From a virus: DNA of 55,298 bases. Positions 1-7,184 of this stretch are shown here, in pieces. Position 1 is the stretch's first letter. Every line of letters starts with the position of its first letter. Position numbers and translations under genes: made by a program. The notes under the pieces were generated by a model that saw nothing but the letters and a program-made list of their open reading frames with translations, was not told the origin of the DNA and made no database searches. The stretch is taken from IMG/VR virus record IMGVR_UViG_3300030107_001856, positions 1 through 55,298 of that record. One strand, given 5' to 3'.

Positions 1-93
1 CTGTGGGATGAAGAAACGCAGGGCATATTTGCTGCTATCATCTCATTCTGGTTTGGAAGTCGGGCCTTGCAAAGATCAAGGAGTAGTTCGTAA
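1..93 (+). CDS. C-terminal fragment of GTA-type holin-like protein
   Basis: These 30 codons and the stop match the C-terminus of the complete 153-aa gene at 54437-54898. The truncation is caused by the window edge and is not a biological break. The fragment covers most of the last hydrophobic segment and the Arg/Ser-rich tail. Its TAA overlaps the ATG of the next gene, as in the complete copy. Confidence 0.9.
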   Translation: MWDEETQGIFAAIISFWFGSRALQRSRSSS

Positions 94-371
94 TGACTGT
101 AAAGAAGGGCAAAGAAACATTCTCTGGTTACAATAAACCAAAGAGGACACCTGACCATCCTACTAAATCTCATGCCGTACTAGCTAGGGAGGGTGGTAAG
201 GAGAAGCTCATACGCTTTGGACAACAGGGCGTAAAGACTGCTGGTAAACCTAAGAAGGGTGAGTCAGCTAGACAAAAGGCGCGAAGGAAATCATTTAAGG
301 CTAGACATGGTAAGAATATTGCCAAGGGTAAAATGTCAGCTGCATATTGGGCGAACAAAGTAAAATGGTAG
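93..371 (+). CDS. Small basic protein, DUF6321-like
   Basis: This 92-aa protein is very rich in Lys, Arg and Gly. It holds a KRTPDHPTKSH segment, an IRFGQQGVKTAG segment and a C-terminal KSFKARHGKNIAKGKMSAA block. I recognise the pattern from small proteins common in marine podoviruses and cyanophages (DUF6321, from memory); no function is established. The ATG overlaps the upstream holin-like stop (TAATG), and the stop overlaps the next start, so it is translationally coupled. Its charge would suit nucleic-acid binding or packaging with the genome, which is inference. An identical protein is encoded by the right terminal copy. Confidence 0.75.
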   Translation: MTVKKGKETFSGYNKPKRTPDHPTKSHAVLAREGGKEKLIRFGQQGVKTAGKPKKGESARQKARRKSFKARHGKNIAKGKMSAAYWANKVKW

Positions 372-3300
372 AGCGAACAACAAATCAACAAATGGATGAG
401 TTAATATCTAAGATGTCAGCCGTAAGAGATACGGATGATCCGCTATCTGATGCAGCTACAAATCAACTAGGGGTTTTTAAAGGGGAGCCTAAAGAAGATC
501 TTAGAAAGATAACTAAAGAAACAGATATGTTATTAGACGTAGCAGGTAAAGATGGTTTTATCCACGAACCTGATCAAAAACTAGATTACAAAGATGCTAT
601 GGGTTTGTTATTTCCAATAACTCCTAACGATCCTATATTTGAAGACATTAAAACTATGTTTGAAAAGGAAGAGTACGGATCTGGAGTTCTTATGTCAACT
701 CTTACTGCCCTAGCTATGATACCAGGCTTTGGAACATTGCCAAAAGCAACAGCTAAAAAGATAGCTAGGGATACTGCCGAATCAATAAAACTAAGCGAGA
801 GAGTAGCACCTAGCGTAACAGATTTAGAAGTCATTGACCCTAGTAAACGTCATGGTACTATGAGGCCCCTACCTAATCTTGATTTTGATAGAAACACATT
901 AACAAAAAATAAGCGAAAACCTAAACCAGAAGACCGTAAATTAAATCCATACCCACAATTAGAAACACCATCAAAAACAGGAAGATTTACAGAACAAAAT
1001 ACATATGATCTGCCCATAAGCAACTCAGTCTATGATTACATTGATGGAAATGATAATTATTATTCTAAATTATTTGAGGATATAGACACACAGTTAGGTA
1101 AATCAGCAGATAAAGATGGAAACATAAAGTTAAAAGTATTTGAAAAATGGCTTGAAAAGAATGCCCCGTTAGGTCAGGCAAAATACACTGGCCTACAAAA
1201 TCTTGTAGACAATGCAAAGAAAGAAGGGGTAGAAAAACTTTCTATAGAGAACGATATAAAAACTAGATATATTAATAATGAAATTGTATTTCAGGAAAAA
1301 GTTAGACGTATTGATCCAAATGATAACGCATTTGATGAATATGGAAGACTACAAGATATTCCGCATAATGTAGATGATCCTAAATATTTGTCTTTTAGTG
1401 ATCACAACAATGCTCCTTATACTGGAAGGGGCGGTTCTAATTTTACCACAAATAATATAACAATAGATCCTACTATAAATGATGATTATAATATAGTAAG
1501 TCGCATGGAAAGGCAGAACCCTAATGCTAATTTTGGAGCAATAAACAGAAAAAATAAAGACTATGTTGAAAATGTTCTTTATCCTAATGTAGAACCGCTT
1601 ATAAAAATTAAAAATTACGAAGAGGTAACAGTTGGTGTACCTGCATTACCAAAAGAAACTAAAGTAACATCCTCTCCTATGCCTCGTACTAAAACGGATA
1701 TAGATGCAGAAGAACTATTTAAAGGTACAATTACGTCTAATTATTTGACTAGGCCTGACACATTAAAAACATTTCCAACTAGAAAAGACTATACGCATAG
1801 TCACTATCAAAATGATTTAACTAACTTATTTCATATTAGATATACAAAAAATGCAGATATAGGAGATGGTGTAGATGATACTTTTATCTGGCATGAAGGT
1901 CAATCAGACATAGCACAAAAAAGAAGTCATCCAAAAACAGGAGAACCTGTACCAGTGCAGGTAGATAAAGCAAATCCAAAAACAGGTATAGCAAGAAGTT
2001 TAGAAGGTAGATATAGAGAGGCAGAACTTGCCGATGAATTTTTACAAAAAAGAAGCAAGGCAATAGAAGAAAACAAGCGTAGAGAAGCTAGTATACAAAG
2101 GGGAGAACGAGTAACCCCTACTGTTGGAAAAAGGTTCTTGGATGATAATCCAGATTATTTTACACTTAGGCCTGGTGATAACAGAAAACCTGCATCTGCA
2201 CCAATAATAGACGGCACGATTGCACGTAAAAAAATTGCAAGGCTTCTAGGAAAAGAAACAGATGACATAGAAGCATTAAATGAAGATGAGTCTATTAGTA
2301 GAGTTATTGATAATATTGAAAAATCTGTTAATCCTGCTAAAAACGAAATGTCATTAATAAAGGACATAGATTATTTACACAAAGAACCAACAATAAATTT
2401 AGCACAACCAGCAAATGAAGCTATAAAAACAAAAATTATTCCAGAAATTCCTTTTATAAAAGGAGATGTAATTGATAAAAGTAAAATAGATAATCTTATG
2501 TTTCAAAGAGCTTTAAAACAAGCAATAGATTCAGGACATACTAAATTTGCTTGGCCTACAAGTGAGACTATTAGTAAATTTAGCGGTGGGCGTGATGCAC
2601 CTATAGGCGTTCTTAAAACATATGATGTTGATTTTATTAACATAGCTAAAAAAATATACAATGGTACAAAAAAATCAAACGATCCTTCTTTTGAAGAGTG
2701 GTGGCGTATGGAAGAAAGAGTACGACCTATATCTTTTGAAGGAACATTTAAAATAAAAGAGGATGTCAGTTTACCTGATTTACTAGAAATAGGTGAAAGT
2801 GTAGTAAATGGGTTAGCTATAAAAAAAGAAAATAGAAGTAAGGCTATACAAAGATTAGAAAATGCAATTCCTAAAGAAGTTGTTCCTGAGGCATTAGTAT
2901 CTATCGAAGAAAGAAAACAAGCTATAAATTTTGCAAAATTAGAACTTAACGCTATGCCTGACGGACAACCCATTTTAGATAGAATTTTTCAAATTGAAAA
3001 CTTTATAAAAGAAAACAATTTACCTTCAAATTTTGAAGACGATTTTCTTATAAACATTTTACCTGAAGATTATGAACAAATAATGTCTTACAAAAAATAT
3101 ATAATCAAAAGTATAAATGAGATATATAGAAAACCAGTAGGAGATACTGTAAAAGAATTTAAACCCCATCAACTCCCAGGAGTAAAAGGCAAGGATGGTA
3201 AGCCTGTAATTGTAAATAATTTAATGCCTCACCCAGAAACAAATTCTTCTGTTGGAGATTTAGGAAAAAATTCAAATATACAAAATTATTATGTAATGGA

Positions 3301-3424
3301 AATAACTCCTGAAATGAAAGCTATGTTTTCGCGTCCAATACCTTTTAACAGAGGTGGGATCGTACAAGACAAAATGGATACTCAGATGAATAGTTTGTTT
3401 GGACAGGAACAAATAGAACAATAA
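365..3424 (+). CDS. Large polyvalent-type phage protein, 1019 aa
   Basis: The start chosen is the ATG at 365, which overlaps the previous stop; an in-frame TTG at 347 is less likely. A hydrophobic stretch near residues 105-125 precedes a long hydrophilic body. Residues about 505-518 read DTFIWHEGQSDIAQ. This resembles the E/Q-QSD-WxQ motif that recurs in very large polyvalent phage proteins. A further match is FAWPTSETISKFSGG near residue 728, the place where those proteins carry a W-T-x-GE motif. The family is thought to travel in the virion, but its activity is not established. The N-terminal 30 residues differ from the allele at the right end of the window. Low-complexity, Lys/Asn-rich composition sets it apart from the replication genes. 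Confidence 0.6.
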   Translation: MVERTTNQQMDELISKMSAVRDTDDPLSDAATNQLGVFKGEPKEDLRKITKETDMLLDVAGKDGFIHEPDQKLDYKDAMGLLFPITPNDPIFEDIKTMFEKEEYGSGVLMSTLTALAMIPGFGTLPKATAKKIARDTAESIKLSERVAPSVTDLEVIDPSKRHGTMRPLPNLDFDRNTLTKNKRKPKPEDRKLNPYPQLETPSKTGRFTEQNTYDLPISNSVYDYIDGNDNYYSKLFEDIDTQLGKSADKDGNIKLKVFEKWLEKNAPLGQAKYTGLQNLVDNAKKEGVEKLSIENDIKTRYINNEIVFQEKVRRIDPNDNAFDEYGRLQDIPHNVDDPKYLSFSDHNNAPYTGRGGSNFTTNNITIDPTINDDYNIVSRMERQNPNANFGAINRKNKDYVENVLYPNVEPLIKIKNYEEVTVGVPALPKETKVTSSPMPRTKTDIDAEELFKGTITSNYLTRPDTLKTFPTRKDYTHSHYQNDLTNLFHIRYTKNADIGDGVDDTFIWHEGQSDIAQKRSHPKTGEPVPVQVDKANPKTGIARSLEGRYREAELADEFLQKRSKAIEENKRREASIQRGERVTPTVGKRFLDDNPDYFTLRPGDNRKPASAPIIDGTIARKKIARLLGKETDDIEALNEDESISRVIDNIEKSVNPAKNEMSLIKDIDYLHKEPTINLAQPANEAIKTKIIPEIPFIKGDVIDKSKIDNLMFQRALKQAIDSGHTKFAWPTSETISKFSGGRDAPIGVLKTYDVDFINIAKKIYNGTKKSNDPSFEEWWRMEERVRPISFEGTFKIKEDVSLPDLLEIGESVVNGLAIKKENRSKAIQRLENAIPKEVVPEALVSIEERKQAINFAKLELNAMPDGQPILDRIFQIENFIKENNLPSNFEDDFLINILPEDYEQIMSYKKYIIKSINEIYRKPVGDTVKEFKPHQLPGVKGKDGKPVIVNNLMPHPETNSSVGDLGKNSNIQNYYVMEITPEMKAMFSRPIPFNRGGIVQDKMDTQMNSLFGQEQIEQ

Positions 3425-3431
3425 TATTACT

Positions 3432-3620
3432 ATGGGTTACTACAGATATTATTATATGCAACGGGAGTACTATATGAAAAAGCCTATGTTTGATTCTACA
3501 GGATCATTGATAGAAGACGAGGGTGAAAAAATATTAGTAGAAGATAAGTGGATTAAAGTAAAACCAGTAGACAAAGATAAGTATTTAAAGAGCAAAGAGT
3601 TCTGGAGGAATAGACAATGA
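3432..3620 (+). CDS. Hypothetical protein, 62 aa, Tyr/Lys-rich
   Basis: I do not recognise this protein. Its N-terminus is unusually rich in tyrosine (a YYRYYYMQREYYMKK stretch), followed by an acidic middle and a Lys-rich end. It starts 7 nt after the stop of the 1019-aa protein, and its stop overlaps the ATG of the next small gene, so it lies in the same late operon. No membrane segment or motif is visible. Confidence 0.55.
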   Translation: MGYYRYYYMQREYYMKKPMFDSTGSLIEDEGEKILVEDKWIKVKPVDKDKYLKSKEFWRNRQ

Positions 3621-3784
3621 TTAGCGGAAAAGTATTTTATGGGGGATCTAATGCCGTTGTTAATAAAGAGAATACAATAGTAGAAGAAGGTGATACTATG
3701 GTAGTAGATAATACTGACACTTTAACCATGACTTGTGAATGTGGAGAAAATTTAAAGTGTGAGTGTGAACCTGAAGTAAGTTAG
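3617..3784 (+). CDS. Hypothetical Cys-rich peptide, 55 aa
   Basis: Reading from the ATG overlapping the previous stop gives 55 residues. The N-terminus is Gly/Asn-rich, the middle acidic, and the C-terminus has CECGENLKCECEPE with four cysteines in C-x-C pairs, a spacing that could bind zinc or form disulfides. The call rests on the ATGA-type overlap and on lying in a run of small late genes. No homologue is recognised. Confidence 0.5.
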   Translation: MISGKVFYGGSNAVVNKENTIVEEGDTMVVDNTDTLTMTCECGENLKCECEPEVS

Positions 3785-3839
3785 TGTGGTTGTCACGCAA
3801 ACGTATACTATCAGGATATTTTAAATGGAGAACTAGACT

Positions 3840-3956
3840 ATGCCTATGCACAAAAGTAAAGCAATGAAAAAGAAAAAGATGGCTAAAGGAATGGCTAAAG
3901 GTGGTATGAAGAAGGCCAAAGGTTACGCAAGGGGTGGGGCAGCTAAACGTAGATAA
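3840..3956 (+). CDS. Very basic peptide, 38 aa
   Basis: This 38-residue Lys/Met/Gly-rich peptide runs from MPMHKSKAMKK to a C-terminal GGAAKRR. A GGAG-like sequence lies a few bases upstream of the ATG, and the TAA overlaps the next ATG (TAATG). Peptides of the form KKMAKG-GMKKAK-YARGG are frequent in marine phage late regions. Their role is unknown; nucleic-acid binding is suggested by charge alone. Confidence 0.5.
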   Translation: MPMHKSKAMKKKKMAKGMAKGGMKKAKGYARGGAAKRR

Positions 3957-4633
3957 TGTCCTATCTGATAAGTAATATCCCATACTTTAAATGTTGGGTG
4001 CGTAAGGAATTTACCAGTAATCATCAAGCATATCACGGTGAGTTCCTTCACGCTTTAGCCTTCGCAGTAAACACCATACCTGATAGGTCACTAAGTTTTC
4101 AGGTAGTATTTACAGGGTGTGAAATAGACAGGGAAGATGGCCCTGACGAAAACATTCATGGCGGTGCAATGTGGGCTAGGATGCCGATACAGGCCCTAGT
4201 AGCCGATGTTCCCGTAGAGGAATGGCCCGAACCAATGGATGATCATCTATGTCAGCCTTGGGATTGTGAGTCTAGACATCACAGTGTAGTAGTGATGGAT
4301 AGGGTAAGCTCCTCCCCTTGGTTGTGTAAGATAGATGGTGAGTTTCACACTGGTAAATATATGTTTACTGTGGATTACACTGATCACGAAATAGCAGATG
4401 ATCCAGCGCAACACAAACAGTCCCATGTAATCCAACTACTGGATGCAGGGAGATGGACAGGGAATATAGTAGCACTGCCAAACAATAGGGTAAGAGCAAC
4501 TAGTCCTGCCTTGTGGCGAACAGGAGAGGGTGTGCCTGACTTTGCACCTTCGCAATGGACACACTCAGCAGAATCCCATGAGTCCTATCTAGATCCATCT
4601 GTGACTTTCAATAACCTATACTCAGATAACTAA
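3956..4633 (+). CDS. Conserved marine-phage hypothetical protein, 225 aa
   Basis: This soluble protein has neither a signal peptide nor membrane segments. It starts with an aromatic, basic segment and contains a His/Trp/Pro-rich middle with a CQPWDCESRHHSV segment. It looks like a conserved structural or accessory protein of marine phages, but I cannot place it in a named family. Its ATG overlaps the stop of the 38-aa peptide, and the endolysin follows 9 nt after its stop. Position next to the lysis gene is the only hint to its role. Confidence 0.65.
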   Translation: MSYLISNIPYFKCWVRKEFTSNHQAYHGEFLHALAFAVNTIPDRSLSFQVVFTGCEIDREDGPDENIHGGAMWARMPIQALVADVPVEEWPEPMDDHLCQPWDCESRHHSVVVMDRVSSSPWLCKIDGEFHTGKYMFTVDYTDHEIADDPAQHKQSHVIQLLDAGRWTGNIVALPNNRVRATSPALWRTGEGVPDFAPSQWTHSAESHESYLDPSVTFNNLYSDN

Positions 4634-4642
4634 GGATATACT

Positions 4643-5089
4643 ATGAGGCGTATGACTGATGAAGGTTTAGATTTAATTAAGTTATACGAGGGTTATAGTT
4701 CCTCCCCGTATCTTTGTCCTGCACAACATTGGACTATAGGATACGGGGCTATCTGGGGCATGGATGATACAAGAGTTAAAGAAGATCACCCTGATATAAA
4801 CGAAGATCAGGCAGACTATTTATTAAGAAGAGATGTCAAGAAGTCTGAGATGGCAGTTCTCAGGCATATACGAGTTCCACTAGAGGATGGACAGTTCAAC
4901 GCTCTATGTTCATTCGTATTTAATTTAGGCAGTGGTGCGCTACAAAGCAGCACACTAAGACGTAAGATAAACAGGGGAGACTATATTGGTGCAGCTAACG
5001 AATTTCCAAGGTGGGTATTTGCTGGAGGTAGAAAGTTAAAAGGATTGATAAGAAGGAGAGAACATGAACGCTTGATGTTTATTGGATGA
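4643..5089 (+). CDS. Endolysin, GH24 (T4/P21-type) lysozyme
   Basis: The 148-aa protein cleaves the MurNAc-GlcNAc bond of peptidoglycan at the end of infection. The family signature is clear: E16, then C25 and T31, in YEGY...LCPAQHWTIGYG. That is the E-8aa-(D/C)-5aa-T catalytic pattern with Cys in place of the Asp of T4 lysozyme. The C-terminal half has the FVFNLG and RRREHERLMFIG blocks typical of GH24. There is no N-terminal signal or anchor segment, so export should depend on a holin; holin-like candidates lie at 54437 and 5722. A purine-rich stretch (AAGGA) precedes the ATG. Confidence 0.95.
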   Translation: MRRMTDEGLDLIKLYEGYSSSPYLCPAQHWTIGYGAIWGMDDTRVKEDHPDINEDQADYLLRRDVKKSEMAVLRHIRVPLEDGQFNALCSFVFNLGSGALQSSTLRRKINRGDYIGAANEFPRWVFAGGRKLKGLIRRREHERLMFIG

Positions 5090-5119
5090 ATTACGCAATA
5101 GCATATAAGCACTGGTATC

Positions 5120-5135
5120 CTCCCTAGTAAGGGAG
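5120..5135 (+). other. Small hairpin between endolysin and basic genes
   Basis: CTCCCT, a 4-nt loop and AGGGAG form a perfect 6-bp stem in the 68-nt gap after the endolysin. No T-run follows, so it is unlikely to be an efficient terminator. It may stabilise or process the late mRNA. The downstream gene has its own AGGAG site. Confidence 0.35.
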
Positions 5136-5157
5136 ATAGTATAATTAAGGAGAAGAC

Positions 5158-5346
5158 ATGGCTACTAAAAAGAAAAGTAAAAGTAAAGTAAACGAAGCAG
5201 GTAACTACACTAAACCCACGATGCGTAAGAACCTATTCAATAGAATAAAAGCTGGTGGTAAGGGAGGAAAGCCTGGGCAGTGGTCTGGAAGAAAAGCCCA
5301 AATGTTAGCAAAGCAATATAAAGCAAAAGGTGGAGGATACAAGTAA
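5158..5346 (+). CDS. Basic marine-phage protein, 62 aa
   Basis: This Lys/Gly-rich protein contains the segments GNYTKPTMRKNLF, KAGGKGGKPGQWSGRKAQ and LAKQYKAKGGGYK. I recognise the pattern from many cyanophage and marine podovirus genomes, where it is uncharacterised. A strong AGGAG lies 7 nt before the ATG. The TAA overlaps the next ATG (TAATG). It belongs to a run of three very basic proteins that are probably made together. Confidence 0.7.
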   Translation: MATKKKSKSKVNEAGNYTKPTMRKNLFNRIKAGGKGGKPGQWSGRKAQMLAKQYKAKGGGYK

Positions 5347-5486
5347 TGCCCATGAAAAAGTACAGCCCAAAGCAAAAGAAGTTGGCAAGAGTTGCACCAC
5401 CTAGAAATAAAATAACTGGTGCAGATCTTAAAAGGTTAAGAGGTGGAAAAAAGAATGGCTCTAAAAAAATCACAAAGAAGTCTTAA
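5346..5486 (+). CDS. Basic peptide, 46 aa
   Basis: Starting at the ATG overlapping the previous stop, this peptide carries a KKYSPKQKKLARVAPPRNKITG-like sequence and a Lys-rich tail ending KKITKKS. SPKQKKLA-x-x-APP-x-x-KI-x-x-AD is a pattern I know from small phage proteins of unknown function. It overlaps the next gene, in another frame, by about 30 nt. Confidence 0.55.
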   Translation: MPMKKYSPKQKKLARVAPPRNKITGADLKRLRGGKKNGSKKITKKS

Positions 5487-5709
5487 AAACTGGACTAAAC
5501 AAAAGTGGCGCACAAAATCAGGTAAGCCATCTACTCAAGGCCCAAAGGCTACTGGGGAAAGATACCTACCGTCAGCTGCTATCAAGTCACTTAGTTCTGC
5601 TGAGTATGCAGCTACGTCTAAAGCAAAGCGTAAAGGAACAAAGGCTGGTAAACAACACGTAAAACAGCCTAAGAAGATAGCAAAGAAAACTAGAGGCTAT
5701 CGTAAATAA
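5455..5709 (+). CDS. Basic protein, DUF5872-like
   Basis: With the ATG at 5455 the product is 84 aa; a GTG at 5443 would add four residues. An AGGTGG stretch upstream suits the ATG. Diagnostic segments are SLKNWTKQKWRTKSGKPS, GERYLPSAAIKSL and KQPKKIAKKTRGYRK, which match the DUF5872 pattern from memory. The family is widespread in phages and some large viruses and has no known activity. It is the last of the basic-protein run and precedes the small membrane proteins. Confidence 0.75.
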   Translation: MALKKSQRSLKNWTKQKWRTKSGKPSTQGPKATGERYLPSAAIKSLSSAEYAATSKAKRKGTKAGKQHVKQPKKIAKKTRGYRK

Positions 5710-5721
5710 TGAGGATGAGAC

Positions 5722-5877
5722 ATGGAAGATACGTGGTCAGTTTTAATTTCAGGATGGCCTATAGCGTTTGGGGTTATAAGTTTGATTATAGTACTGGCAA
5801 AGATGCACGGTGAGTTAGAGACACTGAAAGAAAAAGTTAAAGTCTTATTTGAATTGTGGAATAGTAAAGATAAATGA
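5722..5877 (+). CDS. Single-span membrane peptide, 51 aa, holin-like
   Basis: Residues about 7-27 form one hydrophobic segment (WPIAFGVISLIIVLAKM), followed by a charged coiled-coil-like tail (ELETLKEKVKVLFELW). A GGATGAG sequence lies just upstream. Its stop overlaps the start of the next gene. A short single-span protein with a charged cytoplasmic tail close to an endolysin fits a small holin or lysis accessory protein, but nothing beyond topology supports this. Confidence 0.55.
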   Translation: MEDTWSVLISGWPIAFGVISLIIVLAKMHGELETLKEKVKVLFELWNSKDK

Positions 5878-6227
5878 AAGAGCTTACAGATATAAACAGT
5901 ATGTCTATAGAACTTGTAGAGCTAATAACTCCTATGCTAGTTATTATGTTAGCCTTGATACTTACTCTCATGGTCAGAGACTTTGCTACTAACTTTATGA
6001 ACGGAATTAAGTTTAGAATGCACTCTAGTTTTAATGAGGGCGATACGTGTTTGTTAGATGGTGAGCGAGGTATCATAGTCAAGATAGGATTCTATGAGAC
6101 AATAATACAGATACATAATGGCAGAGGTACAGTTTGGCGGTACTTACCCAATGATCGTATAAAATTCTACAAATTAGAGAAAATTATTAAAGATATAGAA
6201 AAAACAACCTCACAGGATGAGGCGTAA
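5874..6227 (+). CDS. Small MscS-like beta-domain membrane protein
   Basis: The 117-aa protein has one strong transmembrane segment (about 14-36) followed by a domain at residues 53-96 that follows the MscS beta-domain pattern: F-x-x-GD, DGERGIIVKIGF, ET-x-I-x-I, and a closing LPNDRI equivalent to the IPN motif of mechanosensitive channels. True MscS channels have at least three spans and a larger cytoplasmic cage, so this is a minimal form. It could assemble in the inner membrane as a pore or modify a host channel; both are inference. It overlaps the previous gene by four bases and is the last gene of the late arm before a hairpin. Confidence 0.6.
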   Translation: MKELTDINSMSIELVELITPMLVIMLALILTLMVRDFATNFMNGIKFRMHSSFNEGDTCLLDGERGIIVKIGFYETIIQIHNGRGTVWRYLPNDRIKFYKLEKIIKDIEKTTSQDEA

Positions 6228-6297
6228 GGGGCTGCAAAGATAGTCTCTGGTAGGTAGTGTCCAGATTATAGTCACTTCTTTTGTAGCCCCCCTTAAA
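6224..6297. terminator. Long hairpin between convergent arms
   Basis: TAAGGGGCTGCAAAGA on the left pairs imperfectly with TCTTTTGTAGCCCCCCTTA on the right around a loop of about 34 nt. The loop can itself form a TCTGG/CCAGA stem. It lies exactly where plus-strand late genes and minus-strand early genes meet. No long T-run follows in either direction, so it may act with factor help or as a 3-prime stability element. Confidence 0.55.
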
Positions 6298-6323
6298 ATG
6301 CCTCACGTTTGATTTGCCTATTT

Positions 6324-6422
6324 TTACAGTAAAATTTCTACTACAAATGCTGATAATAGCATCAATACTGTTATACCTAGTCCAATTATTAATTTAAATA
6401 TAGGATCGTTAGGATCAGGCAT
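6324..6422 (-). CDS. Tiny single-span membrane peptide, 32 aa
   Basis: The reading frame gives MPDPNDPIFK followed by one hydrophobic segment (LIIGLGITVLMLLSAFVV) to the end. It starts 5 nt after the stop of the secreted 106-aa protein and is the last minus-strand gene. The Pro/Asp-rich N-terminus plus single span recalls small phage membrane peptides. Evidence is topology and spacing only. Confidence 0.4.
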   Translation of the reverse strand: MPDPNDPIFKLIIGLGITVLMLLSAFVVEILL

Positions 6423-6427
6423 AGTAT

Positions 6428-6748
6428 TTACCAGCTTTTAGCACCTTCTTTTTTTATTTGCTCACCTGTAAAGCCTGAGTCAACCCAACATAGTAATTGT
6501 GATGCCTCTGGTCTTACGATAGCAGCAGTCCAAGTTCCAGATGTATCATTAAGAAATATAAATGTTACGTGTCCTCTAGCTGATATTCCACGAAATACTA
6601 TTTGTTCTCCGTGTTTTTCTTGAATAGTAATTTTAGCCTCTGCCAAATCTTTACACCCTGTTCGCATGGGTACTTGACTATACGATGTTGAAACATTGAA
6701 TGCAATAATACATAGAGCAACTAAACCTCCGATGAATGTTTTAGTCAT
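6428..6748 (-). CDS. Secreted hypothetical protein, 106 aa
   Basis: An N-terminal signal peptide is clear: MTKTF, a hydrophobic core (GGLVALCIIAFNV), then a small-residue site near STSYSQ. The mature part is about 80 aa with two cysteines (C32 and C87, which could form a disulfide) and a segment GISARGHVTFIFLNDTSGTW. It would act in the periplasm. The ISARGHV-x-x-(F/V)(F/L) pattern is familiar from uncharacterised marine phage proteins. The ATG overlaps the stop of the endonuclease VII-like gene. Confidence 0.65.
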   Translation of the reverse strand: MTKTFIGGLVALCIIAFNVSTSYSQVPMRTGCKDLAEAKITIQEKHGEQIVFRGISARGHVTFIFLNDTSGTWTAAIVRPEASQLLCWVDSGFTGEQIKKEGAKSW

Positions 6749-7179
6749 ATTAAGAATATCCTTTTTAAATGATTTATAAGATAGTCCTTGGCTCTATTTA
6801 ATACTTCTAAATCATCATCAAAACCACCCAAGGCACGATTGCATTTGTGGCACAACCATCCCCTAAATGTTTCTGTATCGTGACAATGATCTAAAACCCA
6901 AGGCCCATTTCTTGTGTTACCTTTGCCTTTTACTTTTTCTGCATCCCCACAACAGATGGGGCAAATGTATCCCTCTTTTGGCATACCATGTTCTTCTCGC
7001 AACCTCTCTCTTACTTTCTGTAATTCATTGTTACAAGCCTTGCATTCAGGTCGTAGAAAGTTAGCACCTGAACTTGGTGAAAATGCAGAGAGGGGTAGAT
7101 ATATATTGCACTTGCAACACACCTTACCCTCACCTGCACCTAGATCCTCATGTTCTATGGGAAATAAATTTAATTGCAT
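6745..7179 (-). CDS. Endonuclease VII-like HNH resolvase
   Basis: The 144-aa protein resembles T4 gp49, which cuts Holliday junctions and branched DNA before packaging. It has an N-terminal zinc-type module with C21, C22, C24, C46 and C49, then C73-x2-C76, the catalytic DHCH at 97-100, G107 and C110-x2-C113 followed by NRALGGF. A start at the ATG at 7179 follows directly on the upstream zinc-ribbon gene. As the genome also has an endonuclease I gene at 9741, it carries two unrelated junction-cleaving enzymes. A homing-type HNH role is possible but there is no intron nearby. Confidence 0.85.
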   Translation of the reverse strand: MQLNLFPIEHEDLGAGEGKVCCKCNIYLPLSAFSPSSGANFLRPECKACNNELQKVRERLREEHGMPKEGYICPICCGDAEKVKGKGNTRNGPWVLDHCHDTETFRGWLCHKCNRALGGFDDDLEVLNRAKDYLINHLKRIFLI

Positions 7180-7184
7180 AGCTA

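Larger units (their letters stand above)
1..508. repeat. Left copy of imperfect terminal repeat
   Basis: This stretch recurs at 54806-55298. It spans the last codons of the holin-like gene, the whole 92-aa basic protein and the start of the large polyvalent-type gene. The copies differ by scattered, mostly silent substitutions and by one replaced block that leaves the right copy 15 nt shorter but in frame. Because the boundaries fall inside genes, the repeat is most easily read as contig ends overlapping on a circular or terminally redundant map. Confidence 0.95.
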
